A stretch of DNA of 64,000 bases from Microbacterium halotolerans (GCF_003569805.1 NZ_KZ984054.1:124001-188000); one strand, 5' to 3'. Positions 9,147 through 19,014 are shown, numbered from the stretch's first letter. A program made the numbers and translations. The notes: a model not told the origin generated them from the letters alone.

Positions 9147-10252
9147 GAGCACTACTGACGGCGGCCGCGATCTCGTTCGCCTTTGCGATCTTCCTCACGC
9201 CGGTCTTCCTGCGGGCATTCCGCAAGTGGGGCTGGGGTCAGGTCATCCGCACCCCTGAGGCGATCGAGAACCCGAGCCACGGCGCCAAGCGCGGCACGCC
9301 GACGATGGGCGGGGCGATCTTCATCGTCGGCACCATCGCCGGTTATCTGATCGGGTGCTACACGGCGAACATCCCGCCGACGCTGTCCGGCTGGCTCGTG
9401 ATCTGGCTGATGGTCGGCTTCGGCGCAGTCGGCTTCATCGACGACTTCCTCAAGGTGCGCACCCAGCACTTCGGCGGGCTGAAGAGCTGGCAGAAGATCA
9501 TCGGCCAGGTCATCGTGATCGTGCCGTTCGCGATCCTTGCGCTGAACTTCCCCGACGGCTCCGGCCAGACCCCAGGCAGCGGTGCGATCTCGCTCGTGCG
9601 CGATCTGCCGATGCTGTCGTTCTTCTTCTTCACACCCGTGCTGGCGTGGCTGCTGTACCTCGTCTGGCTGTCGCTGCTCGGCGTCGGCTTCTCGAACAGC
9701 GCCAACCTGACCGACGGCCTCGACGGTCTGGCGGCGGGCGTCGGCATCTTCGTGATCGGCGCGTACAGTCTCATCGCCTACTGGCAGTTCAACCAGGCGT
9801 GCTCGGGTGCCGCACTCGCCGACGCCTCGGCCGAGGCGTGCTACATGGTGCGAGATCCGCTCGATCTCGCGATCATCGCTGCGGCGTTCGTGGGCGGCCT
9901 GGTGGGCTACCTGTGGTGGAACGCGCCCAAGGCGAAGGTGTTCATGGGCGATGTCGGCTCGATGGCGATCGGCGGCGTGGTGATGGCGATGGCCGTCCTC
10001 ACGCACACCGAGCTGCTGGGCATCCTGATCGCAGGCGGCTACGTCATCTCGTCCGGCTCCGTCCTGCTTCAGCGGGTGTACTTCAAGGCGACCCGTGGCA
10101 AACGACTGTTCCTGATGAGCCCGCTGCACCACCACCTCGAGATGCGCGGCTGGCAGGAGACGCAGATCGTCGTCCGGCTGTGGATCGTCTCAGGCATCCT
10201 GGCCGTGAGCGGTGTCGGCATCGTGTACGTCGAATGGCTGGCGGTACGTTGA
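9143..10252 (+). CDS. mraY: Phospho-MurNAc-pentapeptide transferase MraY
   Basis: An integral membrane enzyme of 369 aa with about ten hydrophobic segments. It transfers phospho-MurNAc-pentapeptide to undecaprenyl phosphate to make lipid I. Diagnostic motifs are GFIDDFLKV, NSANLTDGLDGLAAG, FMGDVGSMAIGG and the cytoplasmic MSPLHHHLEMRGWQE. The start is GTG at 9143, overlapping the murF stop (GTGA). Its own stop overlaps the murD start. Length and motif order are those of the family. Confidence 0.97.
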   Translation: MRALLTAAAISFAFAIFLTPVFLRAFRKWGWGQVIRTPEAIENPSHGAKRGTPTMGGAIFIVGTIAGYLIGCYTANIPPTLSGWLVIWLMVGFGAVGFIDDFLKVRTQHFGGLKSWQKIIGQVIVIVPFAILALNFPDGSGQTPGSGAISLVRDLPMLSFFFFTPVLAWLLYLVWLSLLGVGFSNSANLTDGLDGLAAGVGIFVIGAYSLIAYWQFNQACSGAALADASAEACYMVRDPLDLAIIAAAFVGGLVGYLWWNAPKAKVFMGDVGSMAIGGVVMAMAVLTHTELLGILIAGGYVISSGSVLLQRVYFKATRGKRLFLMSPLHHHLEMRGWQETQIVVRLWIVSGILAVSGVGIVYVEWLAVR

Positions 10253-11751
10253 GCGCCCCGCTGGAAGAGCTCACCAGTTGGAATGCCGAGTGGCAGGGCC
10301 TGCGCGTCGGCGTGCTCGGGCTGGCGGCGACGGGATTCTCCGTCGCCGACACGCTCACCGAGCTGGGCGCAGACGTGCTCGTGGTCAGCGAGACTGCGAC
10401 CGAGGAGTACGAGCGACTGGTGCCGGTCATCGGCGCGAAGCTGCACCTCGGTCCGCTGAGCGAGGTGCCGGATGAGCTGGTCGCCTTCGCCCCGGATGTC
10501 GTGGTCGCCTCGCCAGGGTTCCCGCCGTCGCACCCCGTGGTGCGCTGGGTGCGCGAGAACGGCATCGCGCTGTGGGGCGACATCGAGCTGGCATGGCGCG
10601 TGCGCGACAAGGTGACCCGTGCCGACGGCTCTCCCGCCGAATGGGTGCTCGTCACCGGTACGAATGGGAAGACGACGACCACGCGACTGGCTGCGACGAT
10701 GATGGTCGCGGGCGAGCTGAGAGCCGCGCCGTGCGGCAACATCGGCGTTCCGGTGCTCGACGCAGTGCGCGACCCCGCAGGCTTCGACGTGCTCGTCGTC
10801 GAGCTGTCGAGCCACCAGCTCTGGTACCTCGGGCTGAACGACGACGACGGGTCGCCCTCGCCGTACGCGTCCGTGTGCCTCAACCTCGCGGACGACCACC
10901 TCGAATGGCACGGCTCAGCCGAGGCGTATCGCGATGCCAAGGCCGTCGTGTACCGGCACACGAAGGTCGCCTGCGTGTACAACAAGTCGGACGAGGCGAC
11001 CATGCGCATGGTCGAGGACGCCGATGTCGTCGACGGCGCTCGCGCGATCGGCTTCGACCTCGGCACGCCCGGCCCCAGCGACCTCGGCGTGGTCGACGGG
11101 ATCCTCGCCGACAGGGCGTTCCTCGACGATCGGCGCACATCGGCGCTTGAACTGAGCACGGTCGCAGAGCTCGCCGAGCATGGGCTCGCGGCGGGCCACA
11201 TCGTGCAGAACATCCTCGCCGCGGCCGCTCTCGCGCGCTCGCTCGACGTGCCGCCCCCAGCGATCCGGAGCGCATTGGCGGGATTCGAACTCGACCCTCA
11301 CCGCATCCAGGTCGTGGCGACGTCGAACGGCGTCACCTGGATCGACGATTCGAAGGCGACGAACCCCCACGCCGCCGGGTCGTCCCTCGCCGCCCACCCC
11401 GGCGCGATCTGGGTCGTCGGCGGGCTGCTCAAGGGCGTCGACATCACGGCGCTCGTCGCCGATCGCGGTGCGGCGAGCCGAGCGGCGATCGTGATCGGCA
11501 CCGAGCGCAGCCCGGTCCTCGAGGCGTTCGAGCGACACGCGCCCCAGGTGCCGGTCTACGAGGTCGACCACGCGGAGACTGATGACGTGATGGCGCGCGC
11601 GGTCGCTCTGGCGGCGAACGCGGCGAGTGAGGGTGATGTGGTGCTGTTGGCCCCCGCAGCCGCATCTTTCGACCAGTTCCGCAGCTACGGCGAACGCGGC
11701 GACAGGTTCGCCGCCGCGGTGCGTGCGCACATCGCAGAAGCCGACGGGTGA
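10249..11751 (+). CDS. murD: UDP-MurNAc-L-alanine--D-glutamate ligase MurD
   Basis: A cytoplasmic ligase of about 500 aa that adds D-Glu to UDP-MurNAc-L-Ala. The N-terminal nucleotide-sugar domain has VGVLGLAATGFSVAD (about 20-34). The ATP site is VTGTNGKTTTTR (about 135-146), and FDVLVVELSSHQL and ATNPHAAGSSL are family motifs. I chose TTG at 10249 because it overlaps the mraY stop (TTGA) as neighbouring pairs do; an in-frame ATG at 10234 would add five residues. The frame stays open far upstream, through mraY, without meaning. The ftsW start overlaps its stop. Confidence 0.94.
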   Translation: MSAPLEELTSWNAEWQGLRVGVLGLAATGFSVADTLTELGADVLVVSETATEEYERLVPVIGAKLHLGPLSEVPDELVAFAPDVVVASPGFPPSHPVVRWVRENGIALWGDIELAWRVRDKVTRADGSPAEWVLVTGTNGKTTTTRLAATMMVAGELRAAPCGNIGVPVLDAVRDPAGFDVLVVELSSHQLWYLGLNDDDGSPSPYASVCLNLADDHLEWHGSAEAYRDAKAVVYRHTKVACVYNKSDEATMRMVEDADVVDGARAIGFDLGTPGPSDLGVVDGILADRAFLDDRRTSALELSTVAELAEHGLAAGHIVQNILAAAALARSLDVPPPAIRSALAGFELDPHRIQVVATSNGVTWIDDSKATNPHAAGSSLAAHPGAIWVVGGLLKGVDITALVADRGAASRAAIVIGTERSPVLEAFERHAPQVPVYEVDHAETDDVMARAVALAANAASEGDVVLLAPAAASFDQFRSYGERGDRFAAAVRAHIAEADG

Positions 11752-13001
11752 CGAGCGAAGGGGGAGCGATGAGTCAGAAGACGCGCCCCCGTGGGAACAG
11801 CGGGCCGCGCCGCAAGGGCGGCCTGCTCGCCCGCGTGTCGCTCGGGTCGAGTTTCCAAGCGATTCCGCTCGAGTTCGTCCTACTCGCCTCCAGCGCACTG
11901 ATCCTCACCGCATTCGGTGCCGTCATGGTGCTCTCCGCCACCAGCGTCGAGTCGATCGGTGCAGGCGGCAGCCCGTACGACGGCGCCGTCAAGCACGGTG
12001 TGTTCATCGTCATCGGACTGCCGCTGATGTTCCTGTTCAGCCGCTTTCCCGTGGGGTTCTTCCGCAAGATCGCCTGGATCGCTCTGATCCTCGGTCTCGC
12101 GCTGCAGATGCTCGTGTTCACGCCGCTCGGCTACGAGACGGGCGGCAACCGCAACTGGATCCGCGTCGCCGGGTACACCATGCAGCCGGCGGAGTTCCTC
12201 AAGCTGGCGTTCGTGGTCTGGCTCGGCGTGATCCTGTACCGCAAGCGCGGGCTGCTCACCAACTGGAAGCACGTGTTCGTGCCGATCGTGCCGGTGTCGG
12301 CCCTGGTGATCGGCTCGGTGCTGGCGGGCAAGGACCTCGGCACCGGCATGATCCTGTTCCTGATCATGCTGGCGGCGCTGTTCTTCTCCGGCGTGAAGCT
12401 CCGGCTGTTCGTCATCCCGCTGCTGCTGTCGATCGTCGCCGTGGTCGGCCTGGCCGTCGCCAGTCCGAACCGGATGACGCGCATCATGAGCTTCCTCAAC
12501 GAGGACTGCAACTACTACAAGGAGTGCTACCAGCCGACGCACGGGATCTGGGCGCTCGCGGAGGGCGGGATCTTCGGCCTCGGCCTCGGCAACTCGAAGC
12601 AGAAGTACGGTTGGCTGCCCGCCGCGGCCGACGACTACATCTTCGCGATCGTCGGCGAGGAGCTGGGGCTGATCGGGTGCGCCGTCGTGCTCGTGCTGTT
12701 CGGCCTGTACGCCTTCGCCGCATTTCGGATCGTGCGCCGCACCTCCGACCAGTTCGTCAGGGTGGTCGCGGCGACGATGACGATCTGGATCGTGGGCCAG
12801 GCACTCATCAACATCGGCGTGGTGCTCGGCGTCTTCCCCGTGCTGGGCGTGCCGCTGCCGTTCCTCTCTTCTGGCGGCACATCGCTGCTTGCGGTGCTGC
12901 TGGGCACGGGTGTGCTGATGTCCCTCGCGCGGAGCCTGCCACCGATCGAGCGCGGCATCGGCAGCGGGGAATCCAGGCGGGCGCGGAGCGCGGCACGGTA
13001 G
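11748..13001 (+). CDS. ftsW: Septal SEDS glycosyltransferase FtsW
   Basis: A polytopic SEDS-family peptidoglycan polymerase, 417 aa, with about ten membrane helices; it works with FtsI at the septum. Family signatures are GGNRNWIRVAGYTMQPAEFL (about 130-149), the loop GIWALAEGGIFGLGLGNS, and near the C-terminus PLPFLSSGGTSLLAVLLG. The N-terminus is basic and cytoplasmic. GTG at 11748 overlaps the murD stop; ATG at 11769 is an alternative only 7 codons in. The distance to murG is short (32 bp). Confidence 0.95.
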   Translation: MTSEGGAMSQKTRPRGNSGPRRKGGLLARVSLGSSFQAIPLEFVLLASSALILTAFGAVMVLSATSVESIGAGGSPYDGAVKHGVFIVIGLPLMFLFSRFPVGFFRKIAWIALILGLALQMLVFTPLGYETGGNRNWIRVAGYTMQPAEFLKLAFVVWLGVILYRKRGLLTNWKHVFVPIVPVSALVIGSVLAGKDLGTGMILFLIMLAALFFSGVKLRLFVIPLLLSIVAVVGLAVASPNRMTRIMSFLNEDCNYYKECYQPTHGIWALAEGGIFGLGLGNSKQKYGWLPAAADDYIFAIVGEELGLIGCAVVLVLFGLYAFAAFRIVRRTSDQFVRVVAATMTIWIVGQALINIGVVLGVFPVLGVPLPFLSSGGTSLLAVLLGTGVLMSLARSLPPIERGIGSGESRRARSAAR

Positions 13002-13033
13002 GTCGTGCCCCCGGCATCTGCGAAGATCGATCG

Positions 13034-14113
13034 GTGACCACCTATCTTCTCGCGGGCGGCGGCACCGCCGGCCACGTCAACCCTCTGCTCGCCGTCGCCG
13101 ATGGTCTGAGCGATCGCGCGCCTGGCGATGAGATCCTCGTGCTCGGAACCGCGGAGGGGCTCGAATCGCGGCTGGTGCCCGCCCGCGGCTATGAACTGCT
13201 GATCGTCGACAAGGTGCCGTTCCCTCGGCGTCCGAATGGCGCTGCTCTGCGGTTCCCCGTGCGGTTCTCGCGGGCGGTGAAGCGGGTGCGCGCCTACATC
13301 CGCGACCGCGGCGTCGACGTCGTGCTCGGCGTCGGCGGGTACGCCTCGACGCCCGCGTACGTCGCAGCCAAGCGCGAGAGGGTGCCGTTCGTCGTGCACG
13401 AGGCGAACGCACGACCGGGGCTGGCCAACATCCTGGGCGCGCGAGCGGCGCACGGGGTCGGCGTGGCGTTCCCCGGCACGCCGCTGAAGCGCAGCGAGGT
13501 CGTCGGCATGCCGCTGCGACCGGAGATCGCCGGGCTCGATCGGGCGGCGATGCGCGTCGAGGCTGCGGAGGAGTTCGGTCTCGATGCCGCGAAACCCGTG
13601 CTGCTGGTATTCGGCGGGTCGCTGGGCGCGATGCGGATCAACGACGCGTTGGCCGAGACATGGCGCGACCTGCTCGATGCGGGATGGCAGGTGCTGCACG
13701 TCACGGGGGATCGGTCGGAGCATGCTGATCCGGACGTCGCGGGCTATGCGCTGCGCCGCTACGTCGACCGCATGGATCTCGCCTTCGCGCTCTCGGACGT
13801 CGTGCTCGCTCGGGCGGGTGCGTCGACCGTGAGCGAGATCAGCGCACTCGGCATCCCCGCGATCTACGTGCCGTATGCCGTCGGCAACGGCGAGCAGCGA
13901 CTGAACGCGTCGAGCGCCGTCGATGCCGGCGCCGCGATCATCGTCGACGACGCCGAGCTGACGGGCGAGGCGATCCGCGAACGCGTCGTGCCGCTTCTGC
14001 GCGACCCCGATCGCGTGACGGCGATGGCGCGAGCCGCGGAGAACTCGGGCACCCGCGAAGGAGTGGCCAACGTCATCCGGATGCTCGACGAAGCGCTCCC
14101 GACCTCCCGCTGA
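13034..14113 (+). CDS. murG: Lipid II synthase MurG
   Basis: A peripheral membrane glycosyltransferase that adds GlcNAc to lipid I to form lipid II; 359 aa, the normal length. GGGTAGHVNP (residues 8-17) is the first glycine-rich loop, GVGGYAST and HEANARPG follow, and the C-terminal donor domain has VFGGSLGAMRIND and AGASTVSEI. The GTG at 13034 gives the family N-terminus MTTYLLAGGG; the frame upstream is open but overlaps ftsW. A 200-bp spacer with hairpins follows, the largest gap inside the cluster. Confidence 0.96.
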   Translation: MTTYLLAGGGTAGHVNPLLAVADGLSDRAPGDEILVLGTAEGLESRLVPARGYELLIVDKVPFPRRPNGAALRFPVRFSRAVKRVRAYIRDRGVDVVLGVGGYASTPAYVAAKRERVPFVVHEANARPGLANILGARAAHGVGVAFPGTPLKRSEVVGMPLRPEIAGLDRAAMRVEAAEEFGLDAAKPVLLVFGGSLGAMRINDALAETWRDLLDAGWQVLHVTGDRSEHADPDVAGYALRRYVDRMDLAFALSDVVLARAGASTVSEISALGIPAIYVPYAVGNGEQRLNASSAVDAGAAIIVDDAELTGEAIRERVVPLLRDPDRVTAMARAAENSGTREGVANVIRMLDEALPTSR

Positions 14114-14158
14114 GCCGTGTCTCGCAGCTTGAGTCGTATGCGACTGGCTGTGAGCCAC

Positions 14159-14219
14159 GGCCCAGATGCCTGGGCCTCATCGAGATGCCCCGTGATCCTC
14201 ACCGTTCCGAACCATCTCG
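14159..14219 (+). other. Hairpins between murG and murC
   Basis: GGCCCAG (14159-14165) pairs with CTGGGCC (14170-14176) across a 4-nt loop, and CGAGATG (14181-14187) pairs with CATCTCG (14213-14219). Neither is followed by a T run, so they are weak terminators or attenuators at best. They lie between the murG stop and the promoter-like box of murC. Confidence 0.4.
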
Positions 14220-14298
14220 GGGCGGTTCGCGAGCGGATTCTGCCTGCGTGCCCGCTGAGAGCCCGCGCGCCCTCGCCCTCGCTGTCGACCGCTCTGCC

Positions 14299-14304
14299 TA
14301 GACT
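14299..14304 (+). promoter_or_regulatory. -10-like box TAGACT just before murC
   Basis: TAGACT ends 9 nt before the murC ATG, so a transcript starting here would have almost no leader. It suggests that murC-ftsQ-(ftsZ) can be transcribed independently of the upstream dcw genes. No good -35 is visible. Confidence 0.5.
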
Positions 14305-14313
14305 CGAGTCGCC

Positions 14314-15717
14314 ATGATTACTCCAGATCTCAGCGTCCCCGTTCCGGAGCGCATCCGCGCCGTGCACTTCATCGGCATCGGCGGATCCGGTATCTCCGGG
14401 TTGGCGCGTCTGTTCCTCGCCGCAGGCATCCCCGTCTCCGGCTCGGACCGAGCCGAGAGCCAGAACACCCGCGACCTCGCCGAGCGTGGGGCGACCGTCG
14501 CGATCGGTCACGACGCCGCCAACCTCGGCGACGTCGACGCCGTCGTGTACACCGGTGCGATCTGGCCGGAGAACCCCGAGTTCCTCGCGGCGAAGGAACG
14601 GGGAATCCCCGTGCTGCACCGCTCGCAGGCGCTGCACTTTCTGATCGCAGGGCGACGACTCGTGTCGGTCGCGGGCGCTCACGGCAAGACGACCTCGACG
14701 GGCATGATCGTCACCGCGCTGGCCGGCGTCGGTGCCGACCCGAGCTACGTCAACGGCGGCGTGATCCAGCAGTACGGCACCTCGAGCCGCGCGGGGGAGG
14801 ACGACCTGTTCGTCATCGAAGCCGACGAATCGGACAAGACCTTCCTGCTCTACGACACCTCGATCGCGCTGATCACCAACGTCGACGCCGATCACCTCGA
14901 GACCTACGGCAGCCACGAGGCCTTCGACGACGCGTTCGTCCGGTTCGCCGATTCCGCCGGCGAGGCGGTTGTGATCTCCGCCGATGACCCCGGCGCGGTG
15001 CGCGTGGGGTCGAGACTCGGCCACCGCAGGGTCGTGACCTTCGGCGAATCGCCGTCGGCCGACATCCGGGTGACGGACATCGTGGCATCCGGCCCCGTGT
15101 CGTTCGTGCTCAGACATGCGGACGAGCACGTCGAGGTGCGCCTGAGCGTTCCCGGCCGCCACAACGCGATCAACGCGGCAGGCGCTGTCGCCGTGCTGAT
15201 GCAGCTCGGCTACCCGATGGCGGACGCCGCCCGCGCTGTGCAGGGCTTCGGCGGCACCGTGCGGCGGTTCGAACTGCACGGCACGCAGCGGGGTGTGAGC
15301 GTGTACGACGACTATGCGCACCATCCGACCGAGGTCGCAGCCTGTCTGGAGGCGGCCCGCACGGTCGTGGGGTCAGGCCGCATCATCGCGCTGCACCAGC
15401 CGCACACCTACTCGCGCACGAAGCTCATGCACGCCGAGTTCGCCGAGACGCTCGAGCGGCTCGCCGACCACACGGTCGTGCTCGACGTATACGGCGCGCG
15501 CGAAGACCCGATCCCCGGGGTGACGGGCGAGCTCGTCAGCGGGGACTTCGCCGACGCCGAGAACGTGCATTTCGAGGCGGACTGGCAGCGGGCCGCCGAG
15601 TACACCGCGTCGGTGGCGCGCGACGGCGACTTCGTGATCACTCTCGGCTGCGGCAACGTCCACCAGATCATTCCCCAGGTGCTCGACTCCTTGAAGAGCC
15701 GGGTCGAAGGAAGCTGA
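14314..15717 (+). CDS. murC: UDP-N-acetylmuramate--L-alanine ligase MurC
   Basis: A cytoplasmic ATP-dependent ligase of 467 aa that adds the first residue, L-Ala, to UDP-MurNAc. [16 protein letters not shown] (about 19-34) is the N-terminal dinucleotide-like fold, [10 protein letters not shown] (121-130) the ATP P-loop, and [10 protein letters not shown] the C-terminal motif. Length and order are standard. The ATG at 14314 lacks a clear ribosome binding site, consistent with a leaderless transcript from the box at 14299. ftsQ begins on the base after its stop. Confidence 0.96.
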   Translation: MITPDLSVPVPERIRAVHFIGIGGSGISGLARLFLAAGIPVSGSDRAESQNTRDLAERGATVAIGHDAANLGDVDAVVYTGAIWPENPEFLAAKERGIPVLHRSQALHFLIAGRRLVSVAGAHGKTTSTGMIVTALAGVGADPSYVNGGVIQQYGTSSRAGEDDLFVIEADESDKTFLLYDTSIALITNVDADHLETYGSHEAFDDAFVRFADSAGEAVVISADDPGAVRVGSRLGHRRVVTFGESPSADIRVTDIVASGPVSFVLRHADEHVEVRLSVPGRHNAINAAGAVAVLMQLGYPMADAARAVQGFGGTVRRFELHGTQRGVSVYDDYAHHPTEVAACLEAARTVVGSGRIIALHQPHTYSRTKLMHAEFAETLERLADHTVVLDVYGAREDPIPGVTGELVSGDFADAENVHFEADWQRAAEYTASVARDGDFVITLGCGNVHQIIPQVLDSLKSRVEGS

Positions 15718-16785
15718 GTGAAGCGGCCAGGCCCCCTTCCCTCGGCGCGCCCGGCGCGACCGGGTCGTCGAGAAGCGCCGTCCGTCCCCGCTCTCGGGAG
15801 GACCGGGCCGGTGCCGCTCGCGGCGAACGAAGAGGATCGCGATGACGGCGTCGTCGGTGGGGGAGTGAGCGGACTGACGCGCTTCTCCCGCGTCGGACCA
15901 CCGAGCAGAGAGTCGAACGAAGCACGAGGGGCCGCGGCCGTCGACGATGAGGACGACGCCGGTCGGTCGGCGCAGCGTCGCAGGAGCCGTGACGAACCCG
16001 GGGACGATGCGGACGACGAGCCGATCGGCTGGCGCGACCTCTGGCGGGCATCCCGCGCCAGGCGGCGGGCGCTCCGCGCAGAGGCGCGTCGGTTCACCGC
16101 TCGTACGCGCAGGCGGCGCTGGTACTGGATCAGCTCGCTCGGTGCGGTCGCGCTGCTCATCGTGGGCACGCTCGCCGCGGCGCACAGCCCGCTCTTCGCG
16201 GTGCGCGACATCACGGTCATCGGCGCCGACGCGGTCGACGCCGATGCCATCGTCTCGGCGCTCGACGATCAGATCGGCACGCCGATGCCGCTCGTCGACC
16301 ACTCGGCGATCCGCGCGGCGATGCTCGAGTTCCCACTGATCGAGACGTACCAGGTCGAGTCGCATCCGCCGCACGAGCTGGTGGTGCGTCTCGTCGAACG
16401 CACGCCAGTCGGGGCGATCGCCACCGACGCGGGGTACACGGTGGTCGATGCCGCGGGAGTCGCGCTGACGACCCGCGAGGGGAAGCCGGAGGGGCAGCCG
16501 CTCATCGACGTCGGAGACGGCACATCGTCCGAGGCGTTCGCGGCCGTCGGTCAGGTGCTGCGTTCGCTGCCCGCCTCGCTGCGCAAGCAGGTCACCGAGG
16601 TCACGGCGAGCTCATCGCAGGACGTCACACTCACGCTCGGCGCATCGAACGCGAGCGTCGTGTGGGGCAACGCCTCCGACTCCGCGCTCAAAGCGATTGT
16701 GCTCGAGGAAGTCATGGCGGATCGACCGGCGGACGGCGTTCAGGAGTACGACGTGTCGTCGCCGAACGCCGTCGTCGTGCGCTGA
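15718..16785 (+). CDS. ftsQ: Division protein FtsQ with long cytoplasmic N-terminus
   Basis: A bitopic divisome protein, 355 aa. A long, charged, low-complexity cytoplasmic region (about 1-135) precedes a single membrane helix (about 137-157). A POTRA domain follows (FAVRDITVIGADAVDADAI and VRLVERTPVG, about 161-230), then the FtsQ C-terminal domain. FtsQ bridges FtsL/FtsB and the wall synthases (family knowledge). The GTG start directly abuts the murC stop. Part of the N-terminus could be untranslated if an internal GTG or ATG is used; in-frame alternatives exist, so the true start is uncertain. Confidence 0.88.
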   Translation: MKRPGPLPSARPARPGRREAPSVPALGRTGPVPLAANEEDRDDGVVGGGVSGLTRFSRVGPPSRESNEARGAAAVDDEDDAGRSAQRRRSRDEPGDDADDEPIGWRDLWRASRARRRALRAEARRFTARTRRRRWYWISSLGAVALLIVGTLAAAHSPLFAVRDITVIGADAVDADAIVSALDDQIGTPMPLVDHSAIRAAMLEFPLIETYQVESHPPHELVVRLVERTPVGAIATDAGYTVVDAAGVALTTREGKPEGQPLIDVGDGTSSEAFAAVGQVLRSLPASLRKQVTEVTASSSQDVTLTLGASNASVVWGNASDSALKAIVLEEVMADRPADGVQEYDVSSPNAVVVR

Positions 16786-16983
16786 CCGCGGTGCGCTCCG
16801 CCCGCTCTTTCCAGGCGGAATCTGCTCGGATGCGGCGACACGCCTAGCGCGAATCCGGTGCCTCGGAGCTGTGCGTTTAGCGTCAGGGGAGAACAAATAG
16901 TTGCCGGGCAATACTTTAACCTTGAGGTAGAGGGTGAAGGTTCATCCCGGTCACGCCATGGTTCGCAACTAACGGAGGCCGGC

Positions 16984-18171
16984 ATGAGCCAGAACCAGAA
17001 CTACCTCGCCGTGATCAAGGTCGTCGGCGTGGGCGGCGGCGGCGTGAACGCCGTCAACCGGATGATCGAGCTCGGCCTTCGCGGGGTCGAGTTCATCGCC
17101 GTCAACACCGACGCTCAGGCGCTGCTGATGAGCGACGCCGACGTCAAGCTCGACGTGGGCCGCGAGCTCACGCGGGGTCTCGGCGCAGGTGCGGATCCAG
17201 AGGTCGGGCGCCGCGCGGCGGAGGACCACCAGGAGGAGATCGAGCAGGCGCTCGCCGGCGCAGACATGGTGTTCGTCACCGCGGGGGAGGGCGGCGGCAC
17301 CGGCACCGGTGCTGCGCCCGTCGTCGCGCGCATCGCCAAGTCGATCGGCGCGCTGACCATCGGCGTGGTCACCAAGCCGTTCTCGTTCGAGGGCCGCCGC
17401 CGCCAGCAGCAGGCGGAGCTCGGTGTCGCGACCCTGAAGGAGGAGGTCGACACACTCATCGTCGTGCCGAACGACCGCCTGCTCGAGATCAGCGATCGCG
17501 GCATCTCGATGGTCGAGGCCTTCGCGACCGCCGACCAGGTGCTCCTCGCCGGTGTGCAGGGCATCACCGATCTGATCACGACCCCCGGCCTGATCAACCT
17601 CGACTTCGCCGATGTGAAGAGCGTGATGCAGGGCGCTGGCTCCGCGCTGATGGGCATCGGCTCCGCCAGAGGGGCCGATCGCGCGATCAAAGCGGCGGAG
17701 CTGGCCGTGGAGTCGCCGCTGCTCGAAGCGTCGATCGAGGGGGCCCACGGTGTGCTGCTGTCCGTCCAGGGCGGCTCGAACCTCGGCATCTTCGAGATCA
17801 ACGACGCAGCTCAGCTGGTCAAGGAAGCGGCGCATCCGGAGGCGAACATCATCTTCGGCACTGTGATCGACGACACGCTCGGCGACGAGGTGCGGGTGAC
17901 GGTGATCGCCGCAGGCTTCGACGGCGGCGGGCCTCAGGCGAAGCTCGAGGTGCCTGAGATGGTCTCCCGTCCCGCAGCGCCGCAGGCTCCGGCGGTCGAT
18001 GCCGCCTTCACCGCGGAGAAGCGCGAGGAGGCGGAGCGCCGCGAGGACCCCGTCGCTCCGAAGCGCGAGCAGCCGGTGCCCGTGCAGACGGCTCCGCCCG
18101 TCGTGCCGGACTCGGGCGGATTCGACACCGCGTTCGAAGACGACCTCGACATCCCCGAATTCTTGAAGTGA
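16984..18171 (+). CDS. ftsZ: Cell division GTPase FtsZ
   Basis: A tubulin-like GTPase that forms the cytokinetic ring; 395 aa. The GTP-binding signature [10 protein letters not shown] is at 103-112, and NTDAQALL (41-48) and [13 protein letters not shown] are conserved. After about residue 320 a Pro/Glu-rich linker leads to the C-terminal peptide [10 protein letters not shown], the docking site for membrane tethers such as SepF. The ATG at 16984 is chosen because CGGAGG ends 5 nt before it; an upstream in-frame ATG at 16858 would add 42 non-conserved residues. The roughly 200-bp upstream spacer suggests a separate ftsZ promoter. Confidence 0.97.
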   Translation: MSQNQNYLAVIKVVGVGGGGVNAVNRMIELGLRGVEFIAVNTDAQALLMSDADVKLDVGRELTRGLGAGADPEVGRRAAEDHQEEIEQALAGADMVFVTAGEGGGTGTGAAPVVARIAKSIGALTIGVVTKPFSFEGRRRQQQAELGVATLKEEVDTLIVVPNDRLLEISDRGISMVEAFATADQVLLAGVQGITDLITTPGLINLDFADVKSVMQGAGSALMGIGSARGADRAIKAAELAVESPLLEASIEGAHGVLLSVQGGSNLGIFEINDAAQLVKEAAHPEANIIFGTVIDDTLGDEVRVTVIAAGFDGGGPQAKLEVPEMVSRPAAPQAPAVDAAFTAEKREEAERREDPVAPKREQPVPVQTAPPVVPDSGGFDTAFEDDLDIPEFLK

Positions 18172-18216
18172 GTCGGGGTGTGTCTTGCCGTCGATCGCCT
18201 GGTGCGCAGGTCGCGG

Positions 18217-18284
18217 GCCCGCTCCGGTGCGGGGAATCGACCCGGATCGCGACGTCCAGGTCGATCTGCGGCACCGGAGCGGGC
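18217..18284 (+). other. Two-tier inverted repeat between ftsZ and yggS
   Basis: GCCCGCTCCGGTGC (18217-18230) is perfectly complementary to GCACCGGAGCGGGC (18271-18284). Inside it, ATCGACC (18236-18242) pairs with GGTCGAT (18259-18265). Both internal bulges are 5 nt. The element ends 11 nt before the yggS ATG and has no T run. It could be a factor-dependent terminator for ftsZ, an RNA element controlling yggS-sepF, or a protein site. Confidence 0.6.
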
Positions 18285-18295
18285 GTCAGCAGGCA

Positions 18296-18982
18296 ATGGT
18301 GACAGACGGCTTGGCTGATCGTCTCGCCGCCGTCGACGCGCGGATCGCGGATGCGGCACGGGCGGCGGGGCGGACTCCCGACGACATCACCCGGATCGTC
18401 GTGACGAAGTTCCATGCGGCCTCGCTCATCCGGGCGCTCGCCGCCGAAGGCGTGCGCGACGTCGGGGAGAACCGGCAGCAGGAGCTGACGGCGAAAAGCG
18501 CCGAATGCGCGGATCTCGACATCGCGTGGCATTTCATCGGGCAGGCGCAGACGAAGAAGGCCGGCGCGATCCGTCGTGCCGCGAGCGCGGTGCACTCGGT
18601 TGACCGAGAGCGCCTCGTCGACGCCCTGGAACGAGCGGGAGAGGGTGAGCCCGTGCTCGACGTTCTCATGCAGGTGAATCTGACGGACGACGAAGGTCGT
18701 GGGGGCGTCGCCCCCGACGGGCTCGAGGCGCTCGCCGAACGGATCGCCGGTGCGCCCTCGCTCGCGCTGCGAGGCGTCATGGCCGTCGCCCCGCTCGACG
18801 AGGAACCGGCGAGCGCCTTCGAGCGCCTCGCCGGATACTCCGAGCGGGTGCGAGGCGTGGTCCCGGATGCCGGGTGGATCTCCGCCGGCATGACTGCAGA
18901 CTTCGTCGAGGCAGTGGCCCACGGTGCGACACACCTGCGAATCGGCGCGGCAATCACGGGTCCCAGGCCCGATCGGGCATAG
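18296..18982 (+). CDS. PLP homeostasis protein, YggS/YlmE family
   Basis: A single-domain alanine-racemase-fold protein of 228 aa that binds pyridoxal phosphate and helps keep PLP and amino-acid pools balanced (family knowledge). The PLP lysine lies in IVVTKFHAA, and [21 protein letters not shown] and [12 protein letters not shown] follow in family order. I chose the ATG at 18296, next to the family-like start [15 protein letters not shown]; the frame is open upstream to 18185 but that part crosses the inverted repeat. In many actinobacteria a laccase-domain gene (ylmD/yfiH) lies between ftsZ and this gene; it is absent here. Confidence 0.9.
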   Translation: MVTDGLADRLAAVDARIADAARAAGRTPDDITRIVVTKFHAASLIRALAAEGVRDVGENRQQELTAKSAECADLDIAWHFIGQAQTKKAGAIRRAASAVHSVDRERLVDALERAGEGEPVLDVLMQVNLTDDEGRGGVAPDGLEALAERIAGAPSLALRGVMAVAPLDEEPASAFERLAGYSERVRGVVPDAGWISAGMTADFVEAVAHGATHLRIGAAITGPRPDRA

Positions 18983-19014
18983 CCTCGGAGACAACCAGCA
19001 CGATGGAGGACGCG

